DNA from: Tricholomella constricta
Taxonomy: Eukaryota > Basidiomycota > Agaricomycetes > Agaricales > Lyophyllaceae
Direction: 5' to 3'
DNA length: 64,000 nucleotides
Assembly (NCBI GenBank): GCA_013368375.1
Contig: JAACJP010000004.1
Location: forward strand, 1,736,001 to 1,800,000
Below, piece by piece: positions 31,072 to 43,440 of this stretch. Numbering within the stretch: position 1 is the stretch's first letter; every line of letters starts with the position of its first letter. The position numbers and the translations under genes are program-made. Under the pieces are notes generated by a model. It saw only the letters and a list, made by a program, of their open reading frames with translations, was not told where the DNA came from and searched no databases.

Positions 31072-32993
31072 CTAAAGCGTCGCGAGGCGGCTCTTCATCC
31101 GGCGCTGCGCCCTGAAGAGACCGAACCGCACGCGCAGGGAGAGGGTCTGCCAGTGGCGGCGCAATGCCTGCGTGCACGTAGGGGTCCATACGGGGTCCCG
31201 CTCGCTATCCTGCGACGGCGTGTACTCGTGGGCGGGGGAGGGCTCGTGATGATGATGATGGTTGTTGTTGTTGCTCGCGCTCTGAGCGGAAGGACGCACG
31301 GGAGTGTTGGGAGTGACGGGAATAGGACTGGTGGGAGAGGGTGTGGGTGAGGGGGTGGTGATGTGACGGTGCGAGGAGTGATGCGGTGTCCTTGGGTGCC
31401 TCGGAGACGGCGGTTGGTTTGGGGGTGGGGGAGCTGCTGTCTGTGGATCTGTGGGAGACACCGTCGAGGGAACGGTGTTTCTTTGCAAACTCACGTTTGG
31501 TGCGGAGGATGATGCGGGAGACGCTGCTGGCCTTGTCCTCGTTGGTCAACCCTTCGTGCTCGTTGTAGTCATCGAGGACGGTCTCATCTGAGTCGAACGA
31601 GTGTGGCGTGTAATGGTGTTGATGGTTGTGATGGGAGTAGGTGGCCGCCTGACTTCACGGCGCGTTCCTGTTACATCCACGCTAACTGATACAGCAATAC
31701 TTGCCAACGCTGAGCCTCACTCGATGTGTGTAGTGGTGGTCCTGGGGAGAGGAAGGGATGCCGCTGTTGGAGAGCTGGAGGCGGTGGTGGGAGCGTAGAG
31801 GTGGGGGCCATTGGCGCGGGTACACTTGAAGTGCATGTTAGGGGTCCTGAGGGGAGCAGAGGCACCATTGTTGGGGTGCTGGGGGTGCTGGCGAGGTGCG
31901 AGGTGCCGGGTGTGTGTAGGTCCGGTTGGAATTGATTTCTCGAGAAGAACCTTGCCATCGACGCAACTGCGTTCTGTGCAATCGGCGGAGGCTGAGTTGG
32001 CTTGGGCTTGATTGGTGGAGAGGTGTTAGACGGGGTTGTTGGAGGCAGTGGAGACACTCGCAACTTCTGAAAGATATAGTTCAACGACAAAACAAGACAG
32101 TATTTCCGCGACCGACCTTTCTTGCCGTGCTTTCAGCTTTCTTTTGCGGTTCCACAGGTTTCTCCTGACTGGACAATTTATCTACTGGGGCGACCAATTC
32201 CGTCATGAAACTGGCGGACACAAACGAGTTGCGTATTTCCGATTTTCCTGGACGCAATGTGGGTTTTGATGCTGCCTTGCTATCTGTAGTGGAAAGAATG
32301 GGTGACGCCACCGATAACGGAGGCGCTGGGGGAGTGGGAGCACGTCCGGAGGAAATGGGTATCGGCTCTGATACAAAGTGGCGCTTAATGTTAACCTCTT
32401 GCGTGGAGGAAAGATAGGGCTGTGGTAGAATAATGTCGGACGCTAAGACGCTGATAAGATTCTAAGATGACTTCGATCCGATAGGAGACATTTGCATGTC
32501 CTGGGCACCAGAGCTAGATGCGATCGAAGATGTCAGTGATAGTCTCGGCAGAGGGTGGTCGAGTTTCGCAACCAAATCTGGTACGTTGGTGGGCGATAAC
32601 GCAGGAGTTGGAGAGCATTCGCGAGAGGAGCCAAGCAAGGGAGTAGATAAATGAGGTGAATCAGGGGGAGAGTCCAGTTCCATTGGAGAAAGACTTCTAT
32701 CCCTCATCTCGTCCTGATAGTCATGAGAAGTTATTAGACAAGCTAGAACTGCGTGGACCTACAACAATATCTTTGGGTGTGGGAGCGTGGAGAGAGCCCG
32801 GGCTCGACGACGGCAAGCATGACGATGTGCCCTCAACACGGACGACGACTTCCCAACACTCTCACGCGCTGCAGCACATTTGAGCCGGCCTTGAGAAGAT
32901 CGTTCTTCAACTCTGCGCAACGGTCAGCTGAGGTCGAATGTATATAAACGACGGACGCACCTTCGACCTACGCCGCACCACACGCTTCACCAT
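31072..32993 (-). CDS. Hypothetical low-complexity Pro/Ser-rich protein
   Basis: A multi-exon gene reconstructed by splice consensus. It starts MVKRVVRRRSK, followed by a short helical exon (LKNDLLKAGSNVLQR), and then Ser/Pro-rich exons with many SP/TP sites (RDRSLSPMELDSPPDSP). Later come EIRNSFVSASFMTELVAPVD, a very Pro-rich exon, a His/Asn-rich exon with YTPHSFDSDETVLDDYNEHEGL, and the end RVRFGLFRAQRRMKSRLATL. An in-frame TAG near 32462 requires an intron with a weak donor (GTGCCC) and acceptor TTAG. One 5' intron would be only about 34 nt, so the first two exons are uncertain. No domain is recognised. The basic start and dense SP sites would suit a nuclear, CDK-regulated protein, which is only inference. 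Confidence 0.45.
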
Positions 32994-33113
32994 TTCCTCC
33001 TCAAACACTGCACCCCGAGTCCAACATCCCACAGGTGTGAGTTAGGCGATATTGGGCTCGACAACGGTGAGCACGTCGAGTGACGTCCGGCGCTGTCGAC
33101 ACTTGTGGGTTGC

Positions 33114-33172
33114 CCACATCGCCCATGTGGTCCATGGACCGGTCATGTGAAAATCACGTGGCGGGACCGGTC
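33114..33172. promoter_or_regulatory. Palindrome cluster with CACGTG box and repeated GGACCGGTC
   Basis: Upstream of the minus-strand gene starting at 32993. A perfect 6-bp stem CCACAT/ATGTGG with a 5-base loop (33114-33130) is followed by GGACCGGTC (33136-33144). An imperfect palindrome around TCATGTGAAAATCACGTG contains a CACGTG core, and a second GGACCGGTC follows (33164-33172). CACGTG is the usual site for bHLH factors. Function is inferred only from motif and position. Confidence 0.45.
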
Positions 33173-33274
33173 GACTCGCATTAGTGGAGATTTGCGGTGA
33201 GGTATGACAGGACCCACTACTAAAGTAGCGGGAATTATTATGATAAAATGTCCATCTACATAGTTGTGTCAACA

Positions 33275-36117
33275 TCACCACAGCAGGTTTACTGCCCACA
33301 TTGCACCAACACCAATGACCAACTTGGTCTTCACCCCATAACCCTCATTCTCCCCGTACCATATCCGGAAACCAGGCGTTCGCGGAGGCGTAGAACCATC
33401 TGCAAGACGATCAACCCAACGTCGAGACCTGACTGGTGTGTCAGGCTCCGGTGGGAGAGGGTTTTCCTGTCCATTGTCCTTCTGAGAGTTGTGTGATATG
33501 AGAGGAATGGACACAGTGGCATCCTCGTTCAATCGTGCAATGTCTGGAATTCGACGATCGGATGACGTTGAAGCGGCGTTCGAAGGCGCTGTTGTCGGTA
33601 GTGGCAACGAGGACTTGGCTGCAGTTCCGCAGATCCAGCTCGTGATTGTAGCTGTAGCGTGTGCCATTTGGTCTGACACGTAGATGAACATGATAGTGGT
33701 CAGAACGAAGTTCATAGGCCGCCACTGGGTGCCCGGAAGGACAAGCAAGACGCCTTTGGTGTCACCTGCCAGCCAGAAATGGTACTGGATGATGAACGTC
33801 TCGAGAGAACACCTGCCAACAAAGGCAAAGGCCGAAGAAGACGCAGACCGCAGGATAACGCTCGCGTTTCTAAGCACGACGAAAGCCAGGACAGGGATGA
33901 AAGATATATATGGGTGCCAGCGGTTGTAGGTGAATTTCGACTCTTGGAAAAGTTCAAAGGTGAAAAACCAAATGAGGCAGATGGCCGAGGCACCTATGGC
34001 CACCTTTATGACCAGGGGCCAATGCGCATGCTCTGTCAGGCGGTATTCGCGAACTTTGATGGCGCCAATCGCTGCCAGCATGCCCACATAGACAATCCAA
34101 AGATCGAGGGTAGCCCGGAATGTCCATTCGCGCGCTGACCAGTGGATGCCGCACACGCGTGCAAGGAAGTCGAATAGTTTCTGTAAAAGCCATTCCTCCC
34201 CCATGAACCACGTAACGAGGATCGCTGAGATGAGAATTTTGCCAAGGAGGAACGGTGTGCGGTCATTGAATCGCGAACCAACAAACATGGTGGCGTAGAC
34301 GATGAGGAACCACATTGAGACTAGGGGCGAGAAGTAGTAGGAGATGTAATCTGTGTTCATCGTATAAGCAAGCAGGAGCGTTAGAAGATTGAGTCGGACC
34401 ATGACCTAACAAAAACATTTAGTTTGCAATAGGCCTAGAGCGCAGGGAACCTACTTGGGCAATACGAAGGAATCCAAAGTCCGCTTTTTTGATATAAAAT
34501 GTTGTATGGCCATAACCAGTCATAAACAGGTACGAGGCTACAAGGACGCGGATTGGATTATAGATTCCTGATATCTTTGAAGCTCCGAGGTAATGATAGA
34601 TGAGAATTGCAACTGCAAGCAACATAGACGTCAGTGGTAAGATTATAGTGGGAATGATATGGATATAACACACGCTGCATCCAGCCTTTCCATTCGTCTG
34701 TCTGCTCCCTATTCAGGAATCCCAAATCTTTGTCGCTGCGCTTGATGGTCGCCAAACCAACACCAAGAGACGCGAGGCAAAGAAGCCCGAATGTCCAAGG
34801 GTTAAACTGTTTCTGTTCTTTCAGCCACAACCCAGTTCGGTCCGCGAAGAATATGAGACCAATGCCAATGCTAAATACAAGCGCAGGCCTCTGCACCTCA
34901 TTCGCCCATGAGGAATGATATTTGGGACCTATAGGAACAAAGTTAACCGTGCTGTCATAAATCTGGCGAATGGAACATGCCTGGTCGGTGAGAAAGCAGA
35001 AGTACCGCTGGTCCCCAGAAAACCGCGAGAGCCAGGATTATGAGCTGAAGCAGCAATGGCCAAGGATACTTGTTGCAGCAAGTTTTATCCAGGGGAAACC
35101 TTTTCGGCATTACATCGTTGCACCGCAGGTTAAGGAGAATATTGGCTTGCATTTTAACAAGGTCGTCAGAGAAGTGGAGGCCATCCTCTGTCTGAGATGG
35201 ATGGAGCATCTGATTAAAGACCAGAGGCAATGAAACTGGAAGGGTGGGCTTGCTCGACAACATTGGCAGGCCAAAATTTGAAGAGGGATTTATGCGATGG
35301 AATAAATCAGAGTTCATTGCATCAATGTCAGATGACCGCATCGAAAGAACGCGGTCCTGGGACAATTTTGACGTGACGACCTGTTCAACAGGCAATACCA
35401 CGATCTCGTCTGCGGGCTTGACAGGGCTCTTCACCACCTCATCTAAAACATGTTCCATATTCGCCTCCCATGCAGGCAAACCACCAGAGGCATTAGCATA
35501 CCGAAGATACCATAATCCAGAACCTAAGACCAGGAGGGCGGGTCGGTGTGTGGTGTCTCTCGCTGAGCGCAGAATATCGGATGTTTGGGTGCTGTTGAGG
35601 AATGGATCCCAGAAGAAGGATATATCGCTTCCATTTTTTACGTGAAGAGTATGGTCCGAGTGCTTTAATCCATCGTTTGACGGAGCAGTGGGTAATGTTG
35701 GATCCAAGAGTTGACCTAGTTGGAAGAATAATGTTCGTGTGACGGAGTCACCGATAAAAACCACTGGTTTTGAATCAAGACATGTAGTGGCTTGAGCTGG
35801 CTTGTATGAGTAGAGCATGCAGCCTTTATGGCTTGTCAAGCAGATATCATCTCGGGCAAAAGGTCACGGCTTACCATTAGGTTGCCAATTTCGTAGCCCT
35901 GCGTCCAACCAGCTTCCTCTACTGAGCAGCGACCCACAACGCGTGGTATCCGACCAATCTGACGATAAGCAAGGTTAATGTGAGAACAACCAGAGCTTTC
36001 AGTAGACCTACCAAGAATGAAATAGCGCGACAGGCCAGCGAAAACGCTTAGAGCGGTTACGAGTATCCCCAGAAAGTGTGGCCACATAGGATTCAGAGTA
36101 AAAGATGATGCCCCCAT
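33275..36117 (-). CDS. CAS1: Cas1/CASD1-like O-acetyltransferase with SGNH domain
   Basis: Roughly 880 residues in several exons. A first membrane segment ([19 protein letters not shown]) precedes a lumenal SGNH/PC-esterase-like domain with the nucleophile block [15 protein letters not shown] and the late DGLHFSD (Asp and His of the triad). About ten or more membrane helices follow, including [41 protein letters not shown] and the conserved [20 protein letters not shown]. The protein ends with a cytosolic Ser/Pro tail and a last helix near the stop. Cryptococcus Cas1 O-acetylates the capsule polysaccharide and human CASD1 acetylates sialic acid. In a mushroom the substrate is probably a cell-surface glycan in the Golgi; which one is unknown. 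Confidence 0.88.
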
Positions 36118-36453
36118 CTTTCTAGTTGTCCGGGATTGTGCCCTCTCTGTTCACACGTATTGCTTGACAGAAGCTGTCTGCAACCAGCAGCATGCGTAGC
36201 GTAGGCAGTGAAGTTGTAAATTGGGGAAGTGTTGTTCCCGTTACGTAATAAATGGTGCCAAAGTCAAGATGATTTATCAAGGTGGTAATTCCAAGGCAAT
36301 GTCATATATGCGTGCATCAAAGGTTCCAGCAGCAATGATATAATCCATCCGTGGAAAGAAACGCGAGATATCAATGTACAGTAAGTCGGTCGGTTCATGA
36401 ACCAACAGTGGTTAAACCTATGATAAGTTAGTCAGGACACTCAATCGTTACGG
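36118..36453. other. Intergenic region, nothing identified
   Basis: Upstream of the Cas1-like gene and downstream of the rhomboid stop. No reading frame or motif cluster stands out. Confidence 0.5.
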
Positions 36454-38617
36454 TTACATAGCAAGAATACCTGTCCTGTAGTTAAAGGTCAGTCAATTTC
36501 AGACCTTAAAATGTGAGTCACATACCCTTTGCAATGGTTGTTCGCTGCCGTCGGGAAGCAAGAGAGATAGCGGCACCCAGAGCATGCTGGAACCAGCTTA
36601 CATTTGAGGATTTAAGTTAGCACAGTTACAAAAGACCATACCTGCGTAAGGATCAGAAGTATAAAAGTTTCGTGTCAACACGACGAAAAGGATGACGGCT
36701 AGCGGAATGGCAACTATGCGGAAACACCACATGATCAATTTGTGTCGTTTCGTGACGCTGATAACAGGGTAGAATGTCGTCCCAACGAGAAGGCCCATGA
36801 GGAAGCCTCCCAAGTGTGCTTTTGAATTCCAGACGTCAATAGGTGGGTATGAATGCAGATTTTCACTGACCAAAATTATCAACGACTAACAATGGAATGT
36901 CAGTTTGGCCTGGCCTTTTTTATGGAGAACACGTACAAGGGATAAATCCAATGGCCACTCCGATCGCTAACTCAATTGTCATGAAGACAAGCTGAAGAGA
37001 TAAGTCATTGCTGAGTTACACTCCTCAGAGATTGATCGCACCTTTCGCACGGGCCGGTATTGGTATCTCCAGTGTGCTAAAAGATCCACCCAGGTTACCT
37101 GATAGGCGATGAAATATTTAACAAAAATTTATGCAAGGGCAGCAAGCAACCCACAGCCACTGTTCCGAAGATAGCACCACTTGCGCCGATGGAAGGCAAA
37201 CCCACTAGCGAAAAATTGCCCCCTAGGATATTTCTAAACAAAAGTCAAGCAACGGGACCAGGTGAATCGCGCAAAGTCAGCGCACCCAAAGATCCCGGCC
37301 GCGAAATAAGTTATTAAAAACCCTGTGGACCCCATCTCCCTTTCAATCTGCAATATAATCAGTCCCCGAGCTAAGCGTCAGGATAGGTAATAGACGCGCG
37401 AACCTGCGCCGAAAGAGTCAGTTGAGCGAGCATATTCAGAAGAATATGGATGAAGCCCGCGTGTAGGAAGATCGGAACGATAAATCTGTGTGAGGAATAA
37501 GAAAGGTAGATATTTGGAAGGTCCAGAGAGGGGGAAGGGAGCTGACCGGAACCACTGATTAGGATCTTTGCCCTGAAAACCTACCAAGTTAAGGGTGTAA
37601 GGATAAGGAAATATGAAGAGCGGCCAACCATGTACTTACCACCAAAACCACAAATGGATTCTAGCGAACAGATTTCAGTGGGCGGATTCGCAGTATTGTT
37701 AAGGCCTCGGAGTTCGTGTGATTAGTATAGGGTAGTACAGCATTGTAATACCTCTTACATCCAAAATTAGTTGAAGGGGGTACTGCTTCAACTAGTTTCA
37801 TGCAGGGGGGAAAGCGGGCACCGAGGTTGATGAGAGCGCTGGAAGATGGCCCAAGCATTGGATTGACAACCGGCTTGGGAACATAAACACCAAATACATC
37901 ATGGGTGGAAGGAAGCGAAGACATACCTTCATCGATACTGGTGTACCCTGGGCTCTGGAGTTGACAATCAACTCATAGACAAAGACCCCGGTCATAACAG
38001 CAGTCAAAGCCCACACTAGTTGGTCATGAGAACAAAAATATCATTGTCCACTCGAAATGAACAAACCAACGAAAGGGTATTTTTGCCGCCCTATTCCTCG
38101 TTTCTTGTCCTCTATCCGTTGTTCAATTGGATATCTGCCTTGGGATATGAAGCTAGCGAATGGCGACTTCTTTCCCGCGGACGGTGCAGAATGATCGACG
38201 GCTGACGGTTCTGCGTATTCTTTGGTGTTACGTGAATACACACGGGCAGAGTACAGAGGTGCCCTACGTACCTAGATCCTGGTAGTTTCCTGAATGGCCA
38301 ACATCCGCAGCGTTACGCACGAGGGAAGCGTCCTGAGAGTCATCTAGATGCTTGCTCGTTCGAGTTGGATAATCATTGAAGTCCTTGTTGCTGCCGTAGT
38401 TGCCTGTGGACGACTGCGCTAGGGTTTCTTCGCTGTGTTCACGAAAGAATGGGGGTCGGCTGGAAGTATCGGAATGTCCTGACTGTTTCTGAGCGGTAGA
38501 AGACGAGGCTGGTGTAAGGAACGATGTGGGCGCGTTGCTGGGCAAATCGTCACCAAAATAGCCGGGTGGTGAGCTCGACGGTTGGGTCTTGTCGTCACGG
38601 TGGCTGAGCAAAATCAT
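36454..38617 (-). CDS. Rhomboid-family intramembrane serine protease
   Basis: A gene of about ten exons and roughly 500 residues. A disordered Ser/Thr-rich N-terminus (over 120 residues) leads to the first helix (WALTAVMTGVFVYELIV) and an extended lumenal loop with NPMLGPSSSALINLGARFPP. The catalytic core shows FLHAGFIHILLNMLAQ, the serine in LPSIGASGAIFGT and the histidine in KAHLGGFLMGL, so the Ser-His dyad is complete. The C-terminus has Cys-rich CSGCRYLSCFP and ends NHCKGTGILAM, typical of fungal rhomboids of the secretory pathway. These proteases cleave membrane proteins within or near the bilayer. The final exon is short and is reached over an intron with donor GTATGTG. The substrate is unknown. 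Confidence 0.88.
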
Positions 38618-38955
38618 TTCTAGAATCCGTTGGGGTATATTTCAATAGTAGACCAAATAGCAGCCTAAGAAGTATGAGGATGGAGCGAAACGTGGGATTG
38701 AACGATGAAAGCGCAGTCCGGGAACCTGAAGCCACTATTGGGGCGCATGCACCGCCTTGGGGCTCGAGGCAATGACGATCGACCTGTCGACGTTGTGCCC
38801 GCCACCTGGTTACGACCACCAAATCCAGCAACGAATTTCTTTTCAAGTACATACGTGTATGCTTGCACGACAACAAGTTGAGTGAGTAAATCTAGAGGAT
38901 ACAGTTGTACAGAAGGGGTGAATATTTTCCAATTTGTTCCGAACTTGCGATATCG
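38618..38955. other. Intergenic region, nothing identified
   Basis: Promoter side of the rhomboid gene and 3' side of the DIL-ankyrin gene. Only short frames are present. Confidence 0.5.
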
Positions 38956-41900
38956 TTATGTACGGTCTACCGGCGTGAGCTCTCCGCCGACACTATGTCT
39001 CCCTTTTCTCCCAGATGGTTTCCTAGTCAATGGCGTAACGTGGGTATTGATCCGTAAGTCGGTCGCTTCGTTGAACGTGGGGTCGTCGGAGGAATATTCA
39101 GGAGGCTGCTCGTCGTCTTCTTCTAGAGTGGAAGGTCTCGTCCAGCGAGCTGCCGACCTAACACCGTCTACCCATTGCAATACACCTACACCGACCTCTC
39201 TCAACTTCCGATTCCGTGATCTCCAGGGTATACTGCGTCCACTAGGAACAGCTGAAGCGTTTCGCTTGTCTCGTTTTTCATCCCCAGAAAGTGGGAACTT
39301 GTGTGGAAGAGCGGTGAGCATGCGAGGGTCTGAAGGAAACAGTAATGGAAGCATATAACGCGAATCCAATAACTCTCCAAGAGCAGGGGGTGGCTTTGTA
39401 GGTTCCCATGTGAGAATTTCTCGTGGAGTCCCAAATAAGATGTCGATATTGCGGTGACCAGAATTGTCGGATGAATTTGTGGATATGGAGGGGGTTTGCC
39501 CCGCTTGGCCGCTGGATTCTTCATTAACGTACGATGAAATGCTTCCTTCTCGATCTCTATCGCCCATCTAGAATAAGATTGAGCAGATGATAAATTAGAT
39601 TTGAATATATGAGTGACCTCTTTACGAAGGGCCTCCACACCAAGCTTAACCCGATGCCTTTCCCAGTCTTTCTGGAGTTGTGTGAGATACTGGATACATT
39701 CTTCAGTCATTCTCCCCTCGTTGATCTCGTACTTGTAATCACGGACAGCGCGTCGCATCTTTCATGGCGTTGGTTAATGCGTTGCATGTGTTAGGAGATC
39801 CCATACCTGCAAAGGATTGATGCCCTTCATTGTCTGGATAGTAGCCACAAGGTCAGGAAACTCGGATATTGAAGAAAGGCTCTGTAGGAGAGAGAGTCAA
39901 ACTTCGTAGTAGGAAAGGCAAGCTTGACTTACTTGTAACCAGCTCAATAAGTCTCGCACCGGGAGAAAATGCACTTGAACGCCAGGAAGCAATCCCATTT
40001 GTTCAATCCACTCTTCAAGGTCGGCGAGGTTCATCCCGATCTGTATGGCTCGTGATCTAAAGATGAAGACGTTATTTTTGAGTAATTCAAGCCATTTAAA
40101 CTCCAAGGCGAAACACAATCACCGGCAAAGGTATTTCTTACGAGTGATAATACGATTAAAAATTTCACCTGTTTATAAGGCGTTAGCACTTGCGACTTTC
40201 CGTTGAATTTACATCGTACACGAAGTCCAGTACATCACTTGTGACCAAAGCTGAGTCGTCATAGCCGGGTTTATGTCGGACAAGACCAACAGCGTATGTA
40301 AAGCCGTTAAAAACGTCGTCAAATCGGTCGGGGAAGGCGGCGGCGGTGAATCAGGGAACAGAGATGAAAGCGGAGTGGCAGAAGGGCCACGGGCTCGTGT
40401 AAAGCTTTGCCGCAGCGATGAGAAGCCTCTCGACGCCGATGATGGAATAGTGCCTTGGCTCTGGGACGGGGATAGCGGCCGTTTCGGACTTGGGGGTGAC
40501 GATGGAGCCCGTGCGCGCGACTGCACGTTGTTTGCTGAAATAGAACTCGAGGGAGCCTTTTTCTTTCCAGAGAAAGGGCGCAAGAACGACCAATCGGACT
40601 CGAATTGAATGGTCTCGAATTCTGATCCCTGTGGCGAGAAATCGAGAAGGGCGACATCGAAAAGTTGATCAATTCGACGTTCAGCGAACCGAATGATGAA
40701 CACTGCAAAAGTTGGATTGAGCCAACGCCATTATCAAGGGAAAGCGACAGCTGATTACCAAAAACCGAGTTGATCACTTCTTCTATGAGTTCGAAGGAGC
40801 CCAACATTTCGCAAGCCTCGTTTATTGAGTTGTCGCACTGCAAGAGGTGAAGCCATGTTGTGGTATTGTATAACCAAAAGACAAGGCATGTAATATCGTC
40901 CGCACGACTCTGTTTGAGAGGTCAATGATATTACGAACAAATGGCAGAAACATCCATACGAAGAAAGTTTCCTCGATCGTGTCTGTGGCGCCGATGATTA
41001 AATCTTCAAGCCAGGTGTGATCGCAGGTTAAGCAAGCGAACCTTGCCAGCAGGTAGAGCGTGTTTGCTGGGGTCGCATCACGTATTGAGGGTTGGAAATT
41101 GGCTATGAGTGAATCGAAGATAAGTGGCAGGGAAGATGGCGCAAAGACCAGCATAGTCGAATAATCTGGGGGTGGCGTCTATGGGATGGGTCAGAGATCG
41201 CCGTAATAACAGGATAAGATACTGACATAGACATTCTCATCGTCATCGTCATCCTCTGACTCCGAATCGGAATCCAATTCAGGACCCCACCACGATTGAT
41301 TGATAGCCAGCAGCTGGCCAATACCATTCCGCACTTCCTCCTGTCGCGCTTTTTGTTTCTGTCGTTGTTCAGATATTCTTCGCTTCTGTTCCATTCTACC
41401 TCCCGTCCATCCCTCGCCTCGCATCGCCTCTTCCAGCAGTAAGGCCACATCATTTCGTCCGGGCAGAATAGAGTGAGCCGTTACGACATCAAGGGGAGTT
41501 AAGCCACGACGTGTCACAGCGAAAGGAGAGCAGCCATGCGTCATTAAGTGAGATACCAGGGTGGGTGGTGAAAGTAACGCCGCGTGGTGCAAAGGGGTCC
41601 AGCCATCTGGAGGAAGACGCGATCAGAACAAGCCATCCTTGAATAGTGAAAGCACACACACACACCTTTGTCTGCCTCCAAATCCGCACCTTGGGCAATC
41701 AGTAGTCTGACACATTCTTCTCTCTCTACGTCGCGGTCAGAGTCAGCGCCAAATCCGTGGATCGCAAGGCTGACGAGGCCAAGACCATCCTCATCGCGTA
41801 TACCCAGGTCGACATGGACCTGAGCCTGACGATCGGATAGAAGATATTGGAGGATAATGAGCTCTCCAAATACACACGCGCGAGCCAAGCAGTGTGCAAC

Positions 41901-42035
41901 AAGTTCGGCTCTCTGGACGGGAGCGAGCCCGGAGTTTGATGAAAGGAGGGAGGCGATATGTGTCAGTGAAGGGTACAGTGGATGAAGATCTGGCTCCAGA
42001 GAAAGGTCCAGCTGCTGAAGAGAGGTCGAGGCCAT
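38956..42035 (-). CDS. Ankyrin-repeat and DIL-domain protein
   Basis: About 850 residues in ten or so exons. Near the N-terminus are ankyrin repeats (GLGLVSLAIHGFGADS..., ECVRLLIAQGADLEADK, AGWTPLHHAALLSPP, GLTPLDVVTA). An acidic linker (SDSESEDDDDDENVY) follows. The second half is a DIL (dilute) domain with WLEDLIIGATDTIEETFF, LWSQVMYWTSCEIFNRIITRK and the well-conserved SRAIQIGMNLADLEEWIEQM, then QCIQYLTQLQKDWERH-like helices. The C-terminal 200 residues are disordered. DIL domains bind cargo in class V myosins; this stand-alone ankyrin-DIL architecture is known in fungi, with roles in microtubule or organelle transport reported in yeasts. It is divergent from RRP15, with 240 bp between starts. 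Confidence 0.85.
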
Positions 42036-42275
42036 CGCGTCTATGATAGCTAGTAGGGTTGACGTGACGAGGGAGACCAGACGCGCTCCTAGTGCTAAGT
42101 TGGACGGTTCACGGTAACGATCGTCAGAGTTCAGCAAAGCCTGGTCTGATATGGTGGAGATGACTTGGCTATAGTGGCATCTAACCGGTGTAACCACGGT
42201 TGAAGTGCAAGGTTGTTCGTTACCACCAACAGGATTGCCTCGACGTGACGTAACAAATCTCTCAACACAACCCCC

Positions 42276-43056
42276 ATGCACCCTCACAAACGACAAAAGC
42301 TTTCCGAGGACGCTGGTGCCACTCAAGTCATAGATTCTCAAGGGGAATCTCCGGAGTCTGGTCCCGACAACTTCTCAGCAAGCGATAATGACTCTCCAGA
42401 CACCTCGGATGAAGCCATCGTGAAGGAACAAAAATCCCGCCAGACTTCCAAACGCAAAATCCGGGCAACTGGTACCTCTACTTTTGGAGCCACACTACAA
42501 TCGCTACTAAACACCGATGCGCCGTCGTCGCTGCCCTTGTCATTGAAACCATCCATCGCAAGAAAACGGAACGACGAGAAACTCGAAATTAAAGCAAAAA
42601 AAGTCCTTCAGGTGGAAAAGAAGGAAAAAGAGGACAAGGGTAGGATCACAGACGTTATTGGTGGCTGGGGAGGGGAGAGTGAGAGAGCGTTACGGAAGGT
42701 AGCGCAGAGAGGAGGTCTGTTCTTGCATTTCATTTTTAATCGATGCGCTGATGCTCTCCAAAAGTGGTGAAGCTATTCAATGCAATACAGCAATCACAGG
42801 CATCTGCAGTGGCTGCAGCCGTGGAAACAAAAGCTGCGAGAGGATCAGGGAAACCCTCGTTGCCTGCACCTGTTATCAGCAGCAGAACACAAGGGAAGAA
42901 GGCGAAAGATAAAGATAATATCATCGGGCGAGGGAAAGAGAGTACGTCGATTTTTGTGTTAAACTTACACTACATTCTCAACGTCTCCAAGGTGCCGTGG
43001 ATAAAGATGATTTCTTCGACATGATTCGGTCCGGTGGTATCGTTTCCAAAGCTTGA
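42276..43056 (+). CDS. RRP15: Rrp15-like ribosomal RNA processing protein
   Basis: Three exons give about 225 residues. After an acidic/Ser-rich N-terminus and a basic KSRQTSKRKIRATG patch comes the Rrp15p domain: STFGATLQSLLNTDAPSSLP, a Lys-rich helix (KLEIKAKKVLQVEKKEKED), then the block ERALRKVAQRGVVKLFNAIQ across the first intron. The last exon encodes DDFFDMIRSGGIVSKA. Rrp15 is a nucleolar factor required for early pre-60S particle assembly and 27S rRNA processing. Intron 2 donor GTACGT and acceptor CCAAG are consensus. Length and order match the family. The upstream region is shared with the DIL-ankyrin gene. Confidence 0.85.
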
Positions 43057-43440
43057 CAGGATGGAGATGCGTAGTATGATTCAAAATTCTCCGTCCCGAC
43101 GCTTACACAGTTCAGTATGGTGCGGTATCGCTTTTGAATGGCTTAACGCAGATGACAACAACTCCGATTTCATCCTCATGCAGCTTTACTCATTGAAACG
43201 TCTCAAAATATGCCTCGCCGATTCAGCGTTAGTACGTTTTAACACCGTGGTCATGGGTGAGGTTCTTGCCCAGAGGAGCACGCCGAGACGTGACCACGCC
43301 ATCTTGAACGCCTGTTGCTCCAATCGCTACCTGTCAAGTTGTGGATAGAGAGCACTATCGCTTACTGGCGTCTTGAAGCTGCGGTGATATAACATTAACC
43401 TCGATGTTCGTATCCATGGTCAATGTCCGCCAGGTTGTCT
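43057..43440. other. Intergenic region, nothing identified
   Basis: Between Rrp15 and the decayed flavin monooxygenase. It may include upstream parts of the latter, but none can be recognised. Confidence 0.45.
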
